In this document: in pieces, positions 21,621-35,800 of the stretch
Numbering within the stretch: the stretch's first letter is position 1
How the letters are laid out: every line of letters begins with the position of its first letter
DNA from: Diphasiastrum complanatum
Lineage: Eukaryota > Streptophyta > Lycopodiopsida > Lycopodiales > Lycopodiaceae
NCBI GenBank assembly: GCA_029204225.1
Contig: MU832664.1
Location: forward strand, 1-64,000
Reading direction: 5' to 3'
Length of the DNA: 64,000 bases
The notes under the pieces: model-generated
Told to the model about the DNA's origin: nothing
What the model saw: only the letters and a program-made list of their open reading frames with translations
The model's database searches: none
Position numbers and translations under genes: made by a program

Positions 21621-23660
21621 TTCAAAATAACTTTTGGTCCAAGTTTGGGAACTCATAGATGAAATTTTTGGTTTTGAATAAGATGAATTGTACTTAAATT
21701 CTCACATTTAAACTTTGCATTACCTATTGGAATAATGCAAACTTTTATAAAGCTTATAGCTTATATTTTATGGTCATAACGTTGTTGCACAAAAACCTAG
21801 CCATTTTATTATTAGACTATCAAAGATAAAATCAGATGGTATATTCCAACTTTGCTAGGGATGGCAAATTAGGGTATGTCATCACCCATGGGCGATAGAA
21901 ATTCTAAGAGTTGGAAGATCTTGCATTAGGCCATTTCCCAAAGCCTCCATCACTTTCAAATGAGGATGGAGGTTGAGCTTGAAAGGGCAAGTTGGGTTCT
22001 TGGTATGAAACACACAAACACCAGCTGGTTTCAATGCTTTGATTTTCAAAAGAGATTTCATCTCCTGGTTCCAATGCTTTGATTTTCAAAAGGAGGTTTA
22101 ATCTCCATAGAGAGTGCTATGTAAGTGCAAATTTATGCTACAAACCGTAGTGGATGTAAACCTCTATTGGGACAAAAAGAATACACACACTTTTCAAACG
22201 GTGGGACCATTTTGTAACTTGGTTCCATTCTTTCACAAGAAGAAAAAATCAAAACTGTACCATTCTTATATCGACAAAAATGATTCCATGATTTCTATGA
22301 TACTTGTACTTGCCACAATGTCACTTTTAATGTTTATTAGACTCTGTCTCCATAATTTGCTCAAGGTTGAGTTATTGTTTTTAGGTGACTTTGAGCATTA
22401 AAGTGTGCATTTTTTTTAGCTTTGTTGCGGTATTGGTAAGCTGTTTTTGGTGATTTGCTAGGAGTTAAGGTATCACTCATAGGTAAGTTTGAGCATTGAA
22501 TAACTTTATTTGTTTTTGTTTTGTGGGTGGGGGGAGGGAAGGAGAGGGAATTACACGCACGTTCCTGGTGGAAGGTGTGAGTAAAAAGTAATAGTAATTT
22601 TTACGTGCACGTTCCGACATCCAAAAGGTGCATGTCAATAATTCTTTGCCGTACAAATTTCATTTTGTGAGGCTCCACCATTTTCTTCATTAAATGTCAA
22701 TGCTAACTTTATTTGAATGTCCTACCTTCCATATTGCGAAGCTTCTAGTGATGTGTTGATCAACTATATTTAAAAAACAAAAAGAATCATTTCTAGCTTT
22801 ATCTCGATAGCCCTGACAATTTGCTAAAAGTTGAGGTGTTACTCTTAGGTGGGTTTGAGCACTAAAATAAGTTGTTTTTTTTAAAAAAAAAATTTATTTT
22901 AATTTTGAATTTTTTTATATTCCAATCTTTGTTTTTCATTGAATCAGATTTAAATTGCGTACTTAAGGCAAAGCTCCTCATAATTTTTCAAATCACTTGC
23001 ATTCAGTGTTGCCTTATTTATCTATGAGGACTTCGTTGTATTTTGAGCCCAAGACATTAAGGCTTATTGTGATATTTGAAATCACCTAGTTTGTAATACA
23101 AAAATACTTTAATGGATGGGATGTGAAGCATTATTTTGGACATCAGTTTAGCTCCAAAAGTTACATCCAAAACAAATTCCCAATAAAAATGGAAGAGCTA
23201 TATGCAAGCTTGAGGTGCATGTCCACGAATGATGCAGGCCTCAAAAGTTAGAGTAAGACAAAGGAGCTAGGGGACTCTCATGCTAACTCTCCTGTGAATT
23301 GTGAAGGGTTAGGAGATGAGGCCTGCAAACTACTGCAAACCTCTTGGCACATTAGGTAGAAGCGGCATTTAGCTCCATCCAATAAAAATCCAAAAATGGA
23401 ATTTTGATAGGGCTTGCCAAAAACTAATAATCCATCAAAAAAAGCCTACCAAAATTTACAATCTATCCACTAAGAAGTTTTTTTTTGGTTTCCACAACCT
23501 ACACGTTTGAGCGCCTAGATTTGATAATGTGTGTGTACTCAAATCTTACCTGAATCGTGGTCTAGAGTGAGTTTGAAGACCCCATTATTTAACACATAAT
23601 AATAGGACATTGTTATTTTTTATAAATTTGCTCGGTTGTAGGTGTCAAATCTCAAAGTGG
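21621..23660. other. No gene; small repeats
   Basis: AT-rich DNA. A 41-base offset tandem repeat sits at 22,026-22,107 (TGGTTYCAATGCTTTGATTT, twice). Loosely related words around GTTGAGGT..TAGGT..TTTGAGCA recur near 22,360, 22,460 and 22,820. No coding sequence is recognisable. Confidence 0.5.
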
Positions 23661-23667
23661 AATGTCA

Positions 23668-23772
23668 TCACGGAAGGAATCTCGAAAATACTTAACCATC
23701 ATAGACGGAATCTTGAAAATACATAGGACTCATGGATGGAATCTTGAAAATACAGAGACCTCACGGATGAAT
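23668..23772. repeat. Short tandem repeat, three units of about 34-45 bp
   Basis: The words ACGGAATCTTGAAAATAC, or close variants, occur three times, each followed by an AT-rich filler (ATCTCGAAAATACTTAACC, ATCTTGAAAATACATAGGA, ATCTTGAAAATACAGAGAC). Confidence 0.7.
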
Positions 23773-24608
23773 TAATTATTAACATAATTTTAAAAATGTT
23801 TTTCTTCTATTTATTTTGAAATTTTCGTAACACACACGATTTAGGATACTGGTTTTTTAGAGGCCCATGTTCAAGATATAATGGCTCATCCTCTTGTCAA
23901 AAAATAGCAGCACAAAAGGATGGATCATTATATCCTTACAATGGGCCTCAAAGCAACCAGTAGTCCATAAAGACAATACCATTATTTTTTACATTGTTAT
24001 TTAATTTTAATATAAATCAAAATGCACATATTAAAATTTTGATATTAATTATTGCATCATCTAGAAGTTGAAATCTACAGGAAAAGGGTTTGTATGCAGA
24101 TTTGAACCTTATCTAGATTTTTTTTTAAGACTTTCTAATATAAATCCAACTTTTGGCTCATATTTGAAAAAGAAAAGTGTTGTGTCACGCTATGAAAAAG
24201 CTTTTTTCTTTTACCGCCCTATAGCTCCCCACGAGCTTGCAAAAATCAACGAAATATAAGATTTTGAATGGAAGTGGCATTAATTTTCAACAGCTGGCAT
24301 CATGAAAATTTTAATGAATTTTTTATAAAAGCATATTAACTAGTGTTGTTGTGCCGGCTGGTATCAACAATGATAACATAGAACATATCCCATTGGTATA
24401 TAATTTTAGCGTACTTGGGTTTCTAATCAGATCCCCCAATATCAACTATTTTAATACTTGTATTGATAGTCGAGCTTGGGATATTTTAGGGATTTTTGCC
24501 CTAGTTTCAATCGTAGTATAATTTCAGTAAACTTTTTTGATATCTCAAATTACATGTTATGTTCCAAGAGAAGGCAATATTTATAATTAGTAAATATTTA
24601 TACACAGG

Positions 24609-24790
24609 TTGATAACCGACTAGTCTCAACCTTGTGATACTAGCCCGATTTATATGAGTCTACAACTTGATCATTGGCTGGTCTCACCCTTGTGATACCA
24701 GCCTGATTTATAAGAGTACCTTTGTGATAGCGGCCTGATTTATAAGAGTACCTTTGTGATACCAGCCCGATTTATACGAGTCTACAACTC
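24609..24790. repeat. Minisatellite, unit about 32 bp, four to five units
   Basis: The core GTGATACCAGCCTGATTTAT recurs four times, with one-to-three-base variants, as CCTTGTGATA..GCC(C/T)GATTTATA(A/T)GAGT. The two middle units are in perfect 32-bp register; the outer ones carry extra bases. Confidence 0.8.
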
Positions 24791-26161
24791 CTACAACTTC
24801 TCATATTAATAGTTACTCGTATTAAATTTGTGCACCTTCTCATATTGATACTCACTCGCATTAAATTTAAAAAAAAATTGAAATACCCCGACTCGGTTGA
24901 TATCATAATTTGATACTTGCCCAACATTGATAAAAAAACCCTAAAAAAATCGAGAAAGTTCTAAATTTTTGGGATAACTCAAAAATGCAGTGCCAGGCCA
25001 GGCCCCACACACAACTGCCGGCGGCAACATGTGGACGAGGATACAGCCAGGCACGGTCACCCACCAAGGAGGGACAAAATTGATTACCGTACAAAGTACG
25101 GAAAGATTCCAGGATTCAGAATACTGCAGCAGCTTGCCTGATTACAGGCGAGCCGAAGTGGGCTTGCCTGATTTCGAGAACAGTTTCAGTACAGAATTCA
25201 CTATCCAAATCAAATGGTTTGAGATTGAGGAGCTGAATGCATTTGATCTGGGTTCAGATCAATTGTTCCTGCTGAATTAGTGGGCTAATTTGAGCAGGAA
25301 TGAAGAGATGATCAGCAGCAGCTTTTGAGAAAAGTAGCAGCATTGATCAGATCAGTAAGTCTGCAGCACAGTTGTAGTACTGAGAGCAAACGTCAAGGCG
25401 GAATTCAATTGTGGGTTTAGAGTAAAGCGAATCCTGAAGTATGATCGTACTATAATTCACTAGAATTGGAGATCAATTCAGGCTTGTTTTTGTTTTTTCT
25501 GCGAAAAGCATGCTCTTGTATGTTGTTGGCTCCTTGACTTGAGGCCAGATGCTTCCGCTTCCAATATGGCTGAATGATATCCGAGATTCTTTTCTACCTG
25601 CTGTAGCCGTCAGATTATTGCTCGTATACCAGTGAGTACTGCATATGACGACGGCCTCACGCTCTGGAGCCAAATTGTAGGCGCACCTATTGTTATGTGA
25701 GGAATCATGAATACATCCTTGTCACCTAACTTGCAAAAGGACAGCAGCTATTAGCTTAGCTGATGGAGAGTAGAATTCGCTGCCCATTCCAGCTGGGATG
25801 GAGAACGGCAGAAGTTTGAGCTAGATGACTACGATCCTGCTGCACGGCCTATAAGACAATGTGCCTCTCTGATTCCGAAAGGAGGAAAACAATACGATGA
25901 TGTTTGAGCTAGTGAAGTACAACTTATTTTGAGAATCGCAGTAAAGATGTTACTGATTTGAGCCAGAAACGATACAAAAGACTTGCTAGTTCATATGCAG
26001 TACTCATGATAAACAAAAGCGAACAATAATGACACGATTACGAAATCTGTTAGCGTTTGCGAGATACGAACGCTATTTGAGGCAGATACTTAGTTTGCGA
26101 GTTCGATAACTGGGGTAGATAGTCGGGTAAAAGCCGTACATCTTTCGCCGCGTGACAAACA
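24791..26161. other. Upstream region of the LysM receptor gene
   Basis: No coding sequence with recognisable features. The 5' UTR and promoter of the receptor must lie here, but I cannot point to a TATA box or transcription start. A 96-codon frame at 24,990-25,280 has no known domain and is probably chance. Confidence 0.4.
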
Positions 26162-26819
26162 ATGTCGAATTTCCAAAGAAACACGAGGCACGCGATATAT
26201 TTTATCACGTTCAATATGTCCAGTTTTTTCTTCTTGGCAATAACCATAATCAACTCAGTGCATTCACTGGTGTTTGTTAGCGGTTCGACTGGACCAATTC
26301 CTTGTAATAGCTCATACGTTTCATCATGTTCCAGTTTCTTGTTTTATCCTTACGAGGTTCTGAACAGCTCGCAACAGCTCGCAACAGCCTTCGGTGTCCC
26401 TGATGATAGTGTCGTATTAGTCCAGACCAGTGGAATAAACGGCTACTTTATATCCGTAAGTTGCGTCTGCTCAAGTTTTTCCGTGCAACAAGGTTACGCT
26501 GCGATGACAACGTATACAGTAAAACAGAACGATACCGGTTTGCGCGAAATATCTGATACATTCTTCAACCATTTAGCCTGGGTTGATCAGTCAAATAGTA
26601 ATATCAGTGCTGGCGAAATGATTGAGCTTCCACTTCTGTGTGGGTGCTCCATACCAGGGTGGAAATACATCGTATCATATGCAGTACAAGCTGGAGATAT
26701 TCTATCAGCGCTGGCGGGATCGTTCCATTCCGATCAAGATCAGATTCAAATGTTAAGTGGAATTACTGATCCTAACACGATTTTGGTCGATCAAGTGATT
26801 TTTGTTCCAATTAACTTTG
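26162..26819 (+). CDS. LYK: LYK exon 1: signal peptide and three LysM modules
   Basis: Encodes residues 1-219 and ends in phase 1 (TTTG|GTGAGA). The whole ligand-binding ectodomain is on one exon, as in other plant LYK genes. Cys48, Cys56 and the two CxC pairs supply the disulfides expected for the family. The second ATG at 26,216 opens directly on a hydrophobic run. Confidence 0.92.
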
Positions 26820-29800
26820 GTGAGACCCTATACTAATTTATGCTATGTCTAATGAGCTACTTACTGCTAAACGCCCCAGCACACCATCTAATGGAGGACC
26901 TGAATCAACAATAGATGTTTCTTAGAAAAGAACTGGTTTGTGAGAGCAGCCAGGTTAAGATTCCTGTTTCTAAAATTTGGATGTTTCTCAATTGAGGAAA
27001 ATTTTCGCTTTCTGAAGCTTTGCTCCAAAGAACTCAAATTCTCATGCTTTTTGTATAATGTTTCTTAACGATGTTGGATCTTTTTGTGGCATGTCCAAGT
27101 TCCTAGCACCCTTGGCATATTGACGACATCCCCATCTCCATCTCCAGTGCCGTCTCCACCGGGTAAGGTTCCTTTAATTTTGTAACAGGTTGTTAATGGT
27201 TTATGTGTTTGATGGTTACAATATTCTATATGTTAGATCCAAGTACAAAAGCTTTTGGGTTCTTCTATCTAGAATTGTTTTCATGAGAGATGTATGCCCC
27301 TATGAACTTGTTCTTATTTAGCTACTTGAAACCTTCGTTATGCAAAAGATTTCATGACCAATATATCAAATAGAAGCTGAACAAGTATTCCAGAAAGCTT
27401 TCAAAGGATTGATGTCAGTTGCGTTGGCATTGCCTTGTAAAAGGCCATACTATGTGTTCAAGTTGGTCAATGGAGTTTATGCAAAAGTCAACATTAAAGT
27501 CAATGTCTTAAATTATACATTATCTGCACATGCACACAAAAACATGTTTCACATTTAGTAAGAAATGTATTTGCAAGGACTTGTTCCTTTAGATTTACCT
27601 CTATATGCAAGTCATACATTTATGTCTTCTTTTTCTTGCATGCATGCGGGTGCTTGAGATGCACCTTCATATGCAAGTCATAAATAGCACATACTCTCTT
27701 TTTCTTGCATGCCTGGGATTCAACCTACATGACTCAACAACATCATCACCAACAATAATAATCAAATAAAGATTATCTATTTCCATTCACAAGATCATTT
27801 CATACATGTGTTTTAATTAATGTTTTCAAATTTCATACACACACTTTGAATCAGAGTTTAATCCTTGAGATAAAAGGAAATGCTAACAATTATGCCACAT
27901 TTCAAAGACAACTAAGATTTGAAAGTAGCTATTGACGTCCTCGCATGCAATGGTAAGTCATCAATCACGAAATCTTAAATAATCACATTCTTATTGGCAA
28001 TGCCTTTGTGGTATTCCACAACATTCCTGTTGAAGGATGTGATTTCCTCAACCATTTGCATAGTGTGGAAGAATTAAAAAACAGAAACTTAAATGCGAGA
28101 ATAGCTTCTGGTGTAGTTAGCAATGAGCAGCAAAACTGCGAGTAGGGTTGAGACTAGGGAGGATTATTCAAATATCGTGATACTTGCGAAGTTTATCATC
28201 TTGTCTTCTTGTTGTTAGATTGCTCCTAAAACACAGGGAGGGCGACAGAAGGCATATACACATATATTGATTGTCTTGGGTTAAATTTCTTGTTGCTGGT
28301 ACCAGTCGCAGCTAACCAGTACATAATTGACGGGCGCTTCTTCCGCTAGAACTGAAAATTTACGAAGAATGAACTTGTAGCTAGCTGTATGCTGCTCATC
28401 ACTATAGGGGATGAATGAACCCAAGACCCTTTGTAACCAATATGGGCATTCCCTCCAGATTCTTTTGGGCAAATGTTTGTTACGTCAAGGATGCCTGTTA
28501 ATGCTGTCTACTGTGCAACTCGCTCCAACGAGTCAGCAGCAAGTGTTTATTTTCCATTTTCGTTACAAGCATTTTACTCTTCCTTTGAAGTTTTGGTACG
28601 TCTACAGTAGAAGTTTCCTGTATACTGCTGGTGCAAATAGAAATTTTAGATGGAATGCCCCCTGTCAGACTTACTTTTTGGTCTTTTGTGTGCAGGCTTT
28701 TCCACTGCACCTACTGGCAAAAATCATCAGTCAAGGGGAGGTGTTATTGTGGGATTGACAGTAGCGGTAATTGTATTAGCAATTTTGGGATGTACATATT
28801 TTTTATGTAAAAGAAGAGCTGGATCTGCGAAACACAACCAACGGACTTTTGGCGCCTCCCTAAGTCATGATACAGAGTTATCACGGACTGCAAAAAGGAG
28901 TTCTGGATTATGGGCATCGTTTAGGCGTAATGTAAGCGTGAACAATAACGTGAAGCGCAACGTCGTCTTACGTCCAGGTTCTTGCATCATCCTCCTAACG
29001 AATTTTCTTTATGGTATTTGTAGATGCCCCAGCAAGGAAATCAATATAGAAAAGCACATAACAGGCAATAATATGAACAAAGGCTGAGATTGAGCATAGC
29101 ATGCATATAGACTTGCTTGACAGGCTAAGTTGAGCACTTTAGGATTGATAAGATTTTCCTATTTGCAAACCACTTAGTAGCTCTGTAATAACTTGCATTG
29201 ATGTTGGAAACTTTAGGCAAGAACACCTGGGATAGAGTGTGTAGACTTCCAGCTAAGCCCAATGAATGTTGTTAGCAGAAGCAATGGATATGTTTGATGC
29301 GGAAAAGCCCATTGTTTTCGACGTTGAAGAAATCATAGCAGCGACTGGAAACTTCAAAGAAGCCAAAAAGATTGGCCAAGGTGGTTATGGCAGCGTTTAC
29401 TTTGGAATTTTGAGGAATCAGGTAAAGTTTCTTTCTTATAACTCTGTATTCCTCCCCAAAAACTAAACCAGTCATTAGTTTCAAGAAAGGAACCCCTTCA
29501 CCTCGAACCTTAGTAGATATTTGCCTTGGCCTTCATGCTCTATATACCGACGATTTTTATTACAGTAAGCATACTTTTGGTGCTATGTGATTGCATTACT
29601 TTCATAGCATATTGCGACTGAGAGTGCCTTGAAGGTCGAGGTTATAAATTCGATTGCCTGAACAATTCAACAAGAGAAAGCTTTTTCTGAAAGGTTTGTT
29701 TCAGGAAGTGGCGATCAAACAAATGAAGGCAACGAAGTCCCGAGAGTTTTTCGCTGAATTGAAAGTGCTCTGCAAAGTACATCATTCAAACTTGGTATGT

Positions 29801-32800
29801 TACCTAATCTCAGTCGACGTTGCCTGCCAGAACTTGTCTTTCAAATATAAACTCATTCTAATTTTTCTTTGAAATTATCATTGCCTGCAGAAACTAGAGA
29901 AAGTGCATGAGCAATTCCATGATGAAATATTATTGTAACAATCTAATATGACAATTAACCACAAACAGACTAAAAAACACTCTCACAAAGAAGAGGTACA
30001 TATGAACTTTGAAGCTCTCGCCATTAGACTGCAAAGTGCTATTACCAAGCATCATGATATGAATAGGTGAAGAGACACAAGCTCAAGGAATTTGAAATTT
30101 GTATCATAAAGTCATTGTCCTACTGAATTAATGGGATTTGAGTCCCTTCCCAAGGTTTTATGCGCAGCATTTCATGGGATTTCGTGCCTGGTTATAGGAT
30201 TTTGAACTCTTACGACTAAAGGGATTTTGCACGCGTAGGGTGAGTTGTGATGATGTAATCCTGCTACTTGAGGGGGGGCCTTAGTCTCTTTCAGAGTCCC
30301 AAGACTTTATGGAATTTGACATTATTTTAAGGGATTTTATATTCTTCAATGGGATTTTGATCCCTTCCCAGGTATTTAGGACATGTTGTAGGATAAAACT
30401 GTGATCCGGCTAACTTTTATGAAATTTGAGACCTTTACCAAGAGGAATTTATGGGATTTGACATAGGGAATTTTGGGTCAAGTTTTGGAATTCGTGTATT
30501 GTGAAAGGGAATTTTGATTGACCTTTGAACCCGGTAAGAATATGATACGGCCGTTAGGCTGAACCATAATAGGAGGACCATTGAATACGGTGTAAAGTTC
30601 ACCAAAGTGTAAAGGATGGCTAAATTTTTTTATGACCACACATTATTCAGCTTTTTATAGGCTATAATGTCCTGCTCCAACTTCTTAGCAGAAAATTTTA
30701 TGGACCATCTGAGAATACAAAATTCATATTCTGTGGGCATGTTATGTTCATGTGGTTTACATTTGTTTTACAGTCTCAGGCATCACAGAGCCCACCAAAT
30801 CTCCATGCAACCACATACATTCTCAGGAATGAAGAGTAATGATACAGTTGTGGTCAAGCAAAGGGTAGTTTCATACAACAACAAGGGTAGGGGCAGTGAC
30901 AGTAACATATACATTTAACACTGAATTATTGCACTTATAAGGCATTCTTTGCATCCTCCTTTTAAATTTGATTTCCTTCTCTTCTTGCATTGACCAAGTG
31001 TGCTCTTCTCATTTCATCTCTCTCCTATTTGATTGGTCAAATTTGAATATTGCACTTTAAATTAGTCCATTGGAGTTAAGGTGCCAGTGGCAACTAAGTT
31101 CCCTGAAAATGGGGCAGGGCAAAACAAACAGTTTTCTTAGCTGCCATTGTGGACTCATGAACACAAAAAGTGTTGTGCAATGATTCTAGATACAATAGGT
31201 GTATGTATGACTAGGCAAGAGTCATGGTACAGTTAGATGTGTGATGAGAGGATTGATACTTACAATTTGAAATTCTCACATAACGGCTGATTTGTAGAAC
31301 TTATAAGTGATTGGATCCCTTTCCTCCATTTTGTATCTGCTCATAAATTTAGTATAGGTAAAAAAGAAGCTAAGTCTAACCTTTATCTTTGGTAAGAAAA
31401 CACTTTGGCAAATTATATTTCTAAATTTAAGTATTGACGCATCTCAAGTGTTCATTGACTTATTGTTAGGGTTTTTTTTGCAAGGGATTGGTCCAACTGA
31501 AAAGCCCCAAGGAAGGGCCCACCTGCCCTTATGCTAGTCCAAAGATTTGGTCGCTTTCAGTTCTGAGGACCTCCTTGTGCCCCGTGCTCCTCAGCCAATG
31601 AGGGTTTTCTAGGCCTCTAGAAGTATGGCTACAAGGAGGGTATTGTCAAATGCTACTAACGTGAATATCAAGGTTTCTCATGATAGGTAGATCGAGGGGG
31701 TATGGTTGAGTGTGAGCGAGGTCACAATGATGGAGATTGTCATCTTTGTTTAGTATTCAGTCTCAATAATTCCGTTAATCTCATAGATTCTTGTATTTCT
31801 TGCATAATCATTAATTAGCACAGTATAGGCCCTTTGATCTTTGTCTTTATCCCGAATGTTTGTTTTACTCAGAGACTTGTTTGCTAGATTGCATCAAGCT
31901 GAGATCGGTTTGAGGGATTGAAGTGCCTAGATACAAGTCTAATCTTTGAGATGTTAAGATTCCCTGACAGTAAGCCAATACACATCCTTCTAGAATATTG
32001 ATGGAACTGCCTTAGACTCTAAGTGCATTGCCTTTAATCATTAAGATTTTGATCTGTATATAATTGTCATGTCTAAGTTTTGTGGTTGATATCCTTATAT
32101 GCCTAAAGAGATGATCTTTAACTTCTAAGGCTGGCCTTTCGATGTTGGGGCAGATCCTTCAATTCTCAAAGCTAAGGTTCGTCCATTTGACTATTGGTAA
32201 GGCTTGCCCTTAACTTGTAAGGTCCTACCTTTAAAGCACAAGGGCGATGATGCTAGAAGATCATAAGCCCCCCTATTCATGGCTATGGACTTGGACTACA
32301 CACAGTGTTAGCCCATGGTTTGTTGATTGCAGGATTACTATGCTAATAATCCATTAGTGGGTCAAATGGATGCTAATGGTGATACAATTGGGAAGTCTCA
32401 CTAGATAAGTTGCTTGTAAAAGAAAAAGGTTGGATCTAGATGGAGGTTAAGTATTCCACTTACAACAAGAAACATTTGCCCTGGTCTCTGCTTTAATGAT
32501 GAGCGATTACATATATGAATCCAAGTTTGTTGGTTGTGGTAGACCAGCCTCCCTTGAGTATTTTTGCGATGCTAATTAGAAGGGCATCACAAAGCATGTG
32601 TCGCGAGGATTGAGATCCAATCCAATTTTTATCTATCTCCAAGGCTACATCATACAAATAACTTTTTCAATTGTATGGCATGAGGTCTTGGCTGAATATT
32701 ATAAAGATGAGGTGCACACTCCAAGATGAGTTCTCCGAAGAGTAAGATATCAAATGAATATTCCAAAGTTCAAACATAATAAATATTTTTTTGAAAAGGG

Positions 32801-35800
32801 AGACTATTTTCCAGAGAAAGAAGACATTAGGGCTCAAATCCTACATGGATGTCATATGACAAGCCCAAGTATGGGTCACCAAGAGTCCATGACTGGCTAA
32901 GAAGAAGTTTTCGTTAGCCAAAGATGAGAAGTCAAGTACATGCATCACCTCCCCATGCTCGTGAAAACAAATGAGTCCATTAGTCAACGAATTATCACAA
33001 TTATGTAAAGCACTCTTTATGGATGGAACATGAAACATAGGATGAACCTTACAATGTGGAGGCAATGCTAATCTTTAAGCAATGTTATTCATTTTTGTAA
33101 CAATCATCATCCCACACCGAAGTTGAATTGATCATAGTATGGGAGGACTCAATGTGAAATAGATTCAGTTTACAATACTACACTTCTGCCATGTCAAAAT
33201 GAAATAGCAAATGAATCTTAACGATTATAGAGCAATGGAAAACAAGTAAATTTGCTTAAAAGTTGAACGAAGAAGTGTTGTACAAATAGCTTGTTCAACT
33301 TTCATTTTGTAAGAACTTTTAAAGAAATTTTGATTGATGTGCTTTCTGTCTCTATAAGTGTGCCCTGATCTAGTGTTGTCAAAAATGTAGTGCCCTGATC
33401 TAGTGTTGTCAAAATGTAGGTTTTGCTGCCATAAATTGAAAATGATGATTTTGACCGAAGCTGAAAAATTGGTGTTCCCTAAAAATGGCCACAGAAATTG
33501 AAATGTCTTTTTGAGCTATTTGATCCCAAAAATACAATGCAATTATAGAATTTAATTTCCGATCACCATAGAGAACATTATGGTGGAAAATTCAAATTGA
33601 TGCCCAAATGTCACCAAAGAAACTTAAGCACTTATAGTCCAACCTCCACTTGTCCTAAAAAGCGCTTAGACGCCATGTCCTAGACTCAATCATAGTTTTG
33701 GCATCACATAAGGACAATAGACCATACAAGATGCAGCAAATAGCATCCTCCAACTAAGGACATTGAATATAGTAAATAGTTGATCCCTATAAGAAAGACA
33801 AGTGAGCCTCCAAGAAAGAATTCAAGGTAATCCAAAACATAAGCTATTGAATGAATGAAAGTACTCATATTTACCCTCCCTAGAAGTGACTTTTTAAAAA
33901 AGTTAAGTCAACCCCACTTTGCGCCCCGTCAAGAAGAGCCTTTGACCATATGCATCAAATAGCAAAAGGGTCCTGTAACAATAATGGGTCCTAGAGTAAG
34001 TGATTTGAGTCATGTGCCCATAATCTTTCCTAATGTACTATATCTCCATAATAGACGAAATAGAAATGTTATTGAAAACAGGTTAGAGGAAGTGAAGGGG
34101 ATAATTTAAGGCCACTAAGGCAACTAGCAAGTGTCTCTTCTAATTCCATGGAAACATAAGGCTTTTTCTGCTGATTGATTTCTTTGTTGTCTTTTCATTT
34201 ATCCTTGGTCATTTTCTTTTTGACACTCTTGGTTTCAGTAGTAAAATTCTCTTCCTTTAGATGTCTAGTTTTCATATTATGGCATTCATTTCTGTAAAAT
34301 TCAAAACTTTCTAGTGGTTAACACCTCTAACATAGTGACATATAGAATGTTCAAACTAATCTCTCAATGATATGCTTTTGTGAGAGTCGAGGACTATACT
34401 TCTTCAATTACATGAACTTTTCTCTATACTCTATGACCAACGGATTTTTATTTGAATCTAAAAATTCATTCACTTTATTAACTTATAATCATTTGGGTAG
34501 TTTTGAATAACTTTTAAATGGAACCCATGTAATAGTTTCTTTTGTTATCCATTTAAAACTATATAATTATTCCAGCTTAATTACTCACAGCTAAGTGTAA
34601 ATTTGAAACAAACATTCTAGAGCATTTTTCAAAATTTCTAAAAGAGAAGTTCATTTTTCAAAACACACTTACCAGTCCAGGGTGTGAAACCGGCCTTAGG
34701 TGATGGAGACTTTTGAAAGGCATGACATAAGAGGAGCCGAATAAAGAAAAGATCTTGAAATCTATGAACTAAAACCAACGAGTTATCTCAGCTTTGTGCC
34801 ATCATGCACTTCTAAAATTGATGGTTAATCATAAAATGCTGAAACTAGAATGTCATCTTGGTATCTTCAATATCCAATAACACCCTTTCTACTTGAAAAA
34901 GTAAGTACTGGATTCAGCTAGATTAGAGCAGTTTCTCATCCGTCATCACATCTTTGAATATAATCAAATTTTTTTTTTGCAGATTGAATCCATGTTTTTT
35001 TAAATGGTTGTTTATAACTGTGAGCTAGCATCAAACAATCTCTTTATACCCAATTGTTGATATTTTATAGGTTGAACTAATTGGATATTCAGCTAGTGAA
35101 GACTATCTTTTCTTGGTGTATGAATTTGCTGAAAATGGAGCCTTGAGTGAGCGACTGCATGACCCAGTTATGAAAGGTACCAAGTAAATGTGATCGTAGT
35201 CTATAATGTTAATTTGAAGATGCAATATGTAAACAACATCAAATCTTGAGTATTCACAAGAATATGAGATTAAAATTTTGAATTTATGTAATGGTTAGAC
35301 ATATGTCCCAAAAGATGGAATGACCATGTAGGAACTAGTATTTCTAGGCTAATGTAATAAATGCAAGATGGAATGACCATGTAGGAACTAGTATTTCTAG
35401 GCTAATGTAATAAATGCAAGTAGACCCCTCTTAAAGAAAGTAGAGTGAGCCACCTTTTTTTGGTGACCTCTAGTGAAGAGCATTATTCCACTTGTAATTT
35501 GTGAAGTGTGGAAATTCCACTAGGATGCCACCTAAGGAGCTCTCTTGCTTATTTAAGAGACTCCCTCTTTGTGAAGAGGAGCTTTTTGTGTATTGTATCA
35601 ACTCCATGCTGAAATGAGAAGAGCCTTCACTGAAATTGGAACATGAAATTTTTATCTAATGAAATTTTGGGCATCAATTCCTACTCGATTATTTGTTCCT
35701 TGTAAGTACATGACAATAGTTTACTGTTTCGAATTTCAAGGACTTAATGGCACCTTGGCTCTTCATAGATACGTAAGATGTGACTGTTGAAAAGTTATGT

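Larger units (their letters stand above)
29795..35070 (+). other. LYK intron 5 (5.3 kb)
   Basis: GT-AG intron with mostly unrecognisable AT-rich DNA. 30,120-30,530 repeats words like GGGATTTTGA many times. 31,480-31,640 is the reversed copy of the 490-690 repeat. 32,841-33,065 is a gypsy-like scrap. A 31-bp tandem duplication lies at 33,360-33,420 (GTGCCCTGATCTAGTGTTGT, twice). Confidence 0.6.

Noticed and set aside
24990-25280. 96-codon frame upstream of the receptor
   Set aside because: No domain, no similarity I recognise, and no splice link to exon 1.
28932-28940. Strong-looking donor AAT|GTAAGC inside LYK exon 3
   Set aside because: It ends in phase 0, but every usable acceptor of exon 4 needs phase 1, and an in-frame TGA at 29,263 blocks an earlier exon 4 start. 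CCAG|GTTCTT at 28,978 fits.
29024-29087. Possible extra LYK exon after TTTGTAG at 29,023
   Set aside because: No GT donor occurs before the frame stops, and a GC donor would give the wrong phase.
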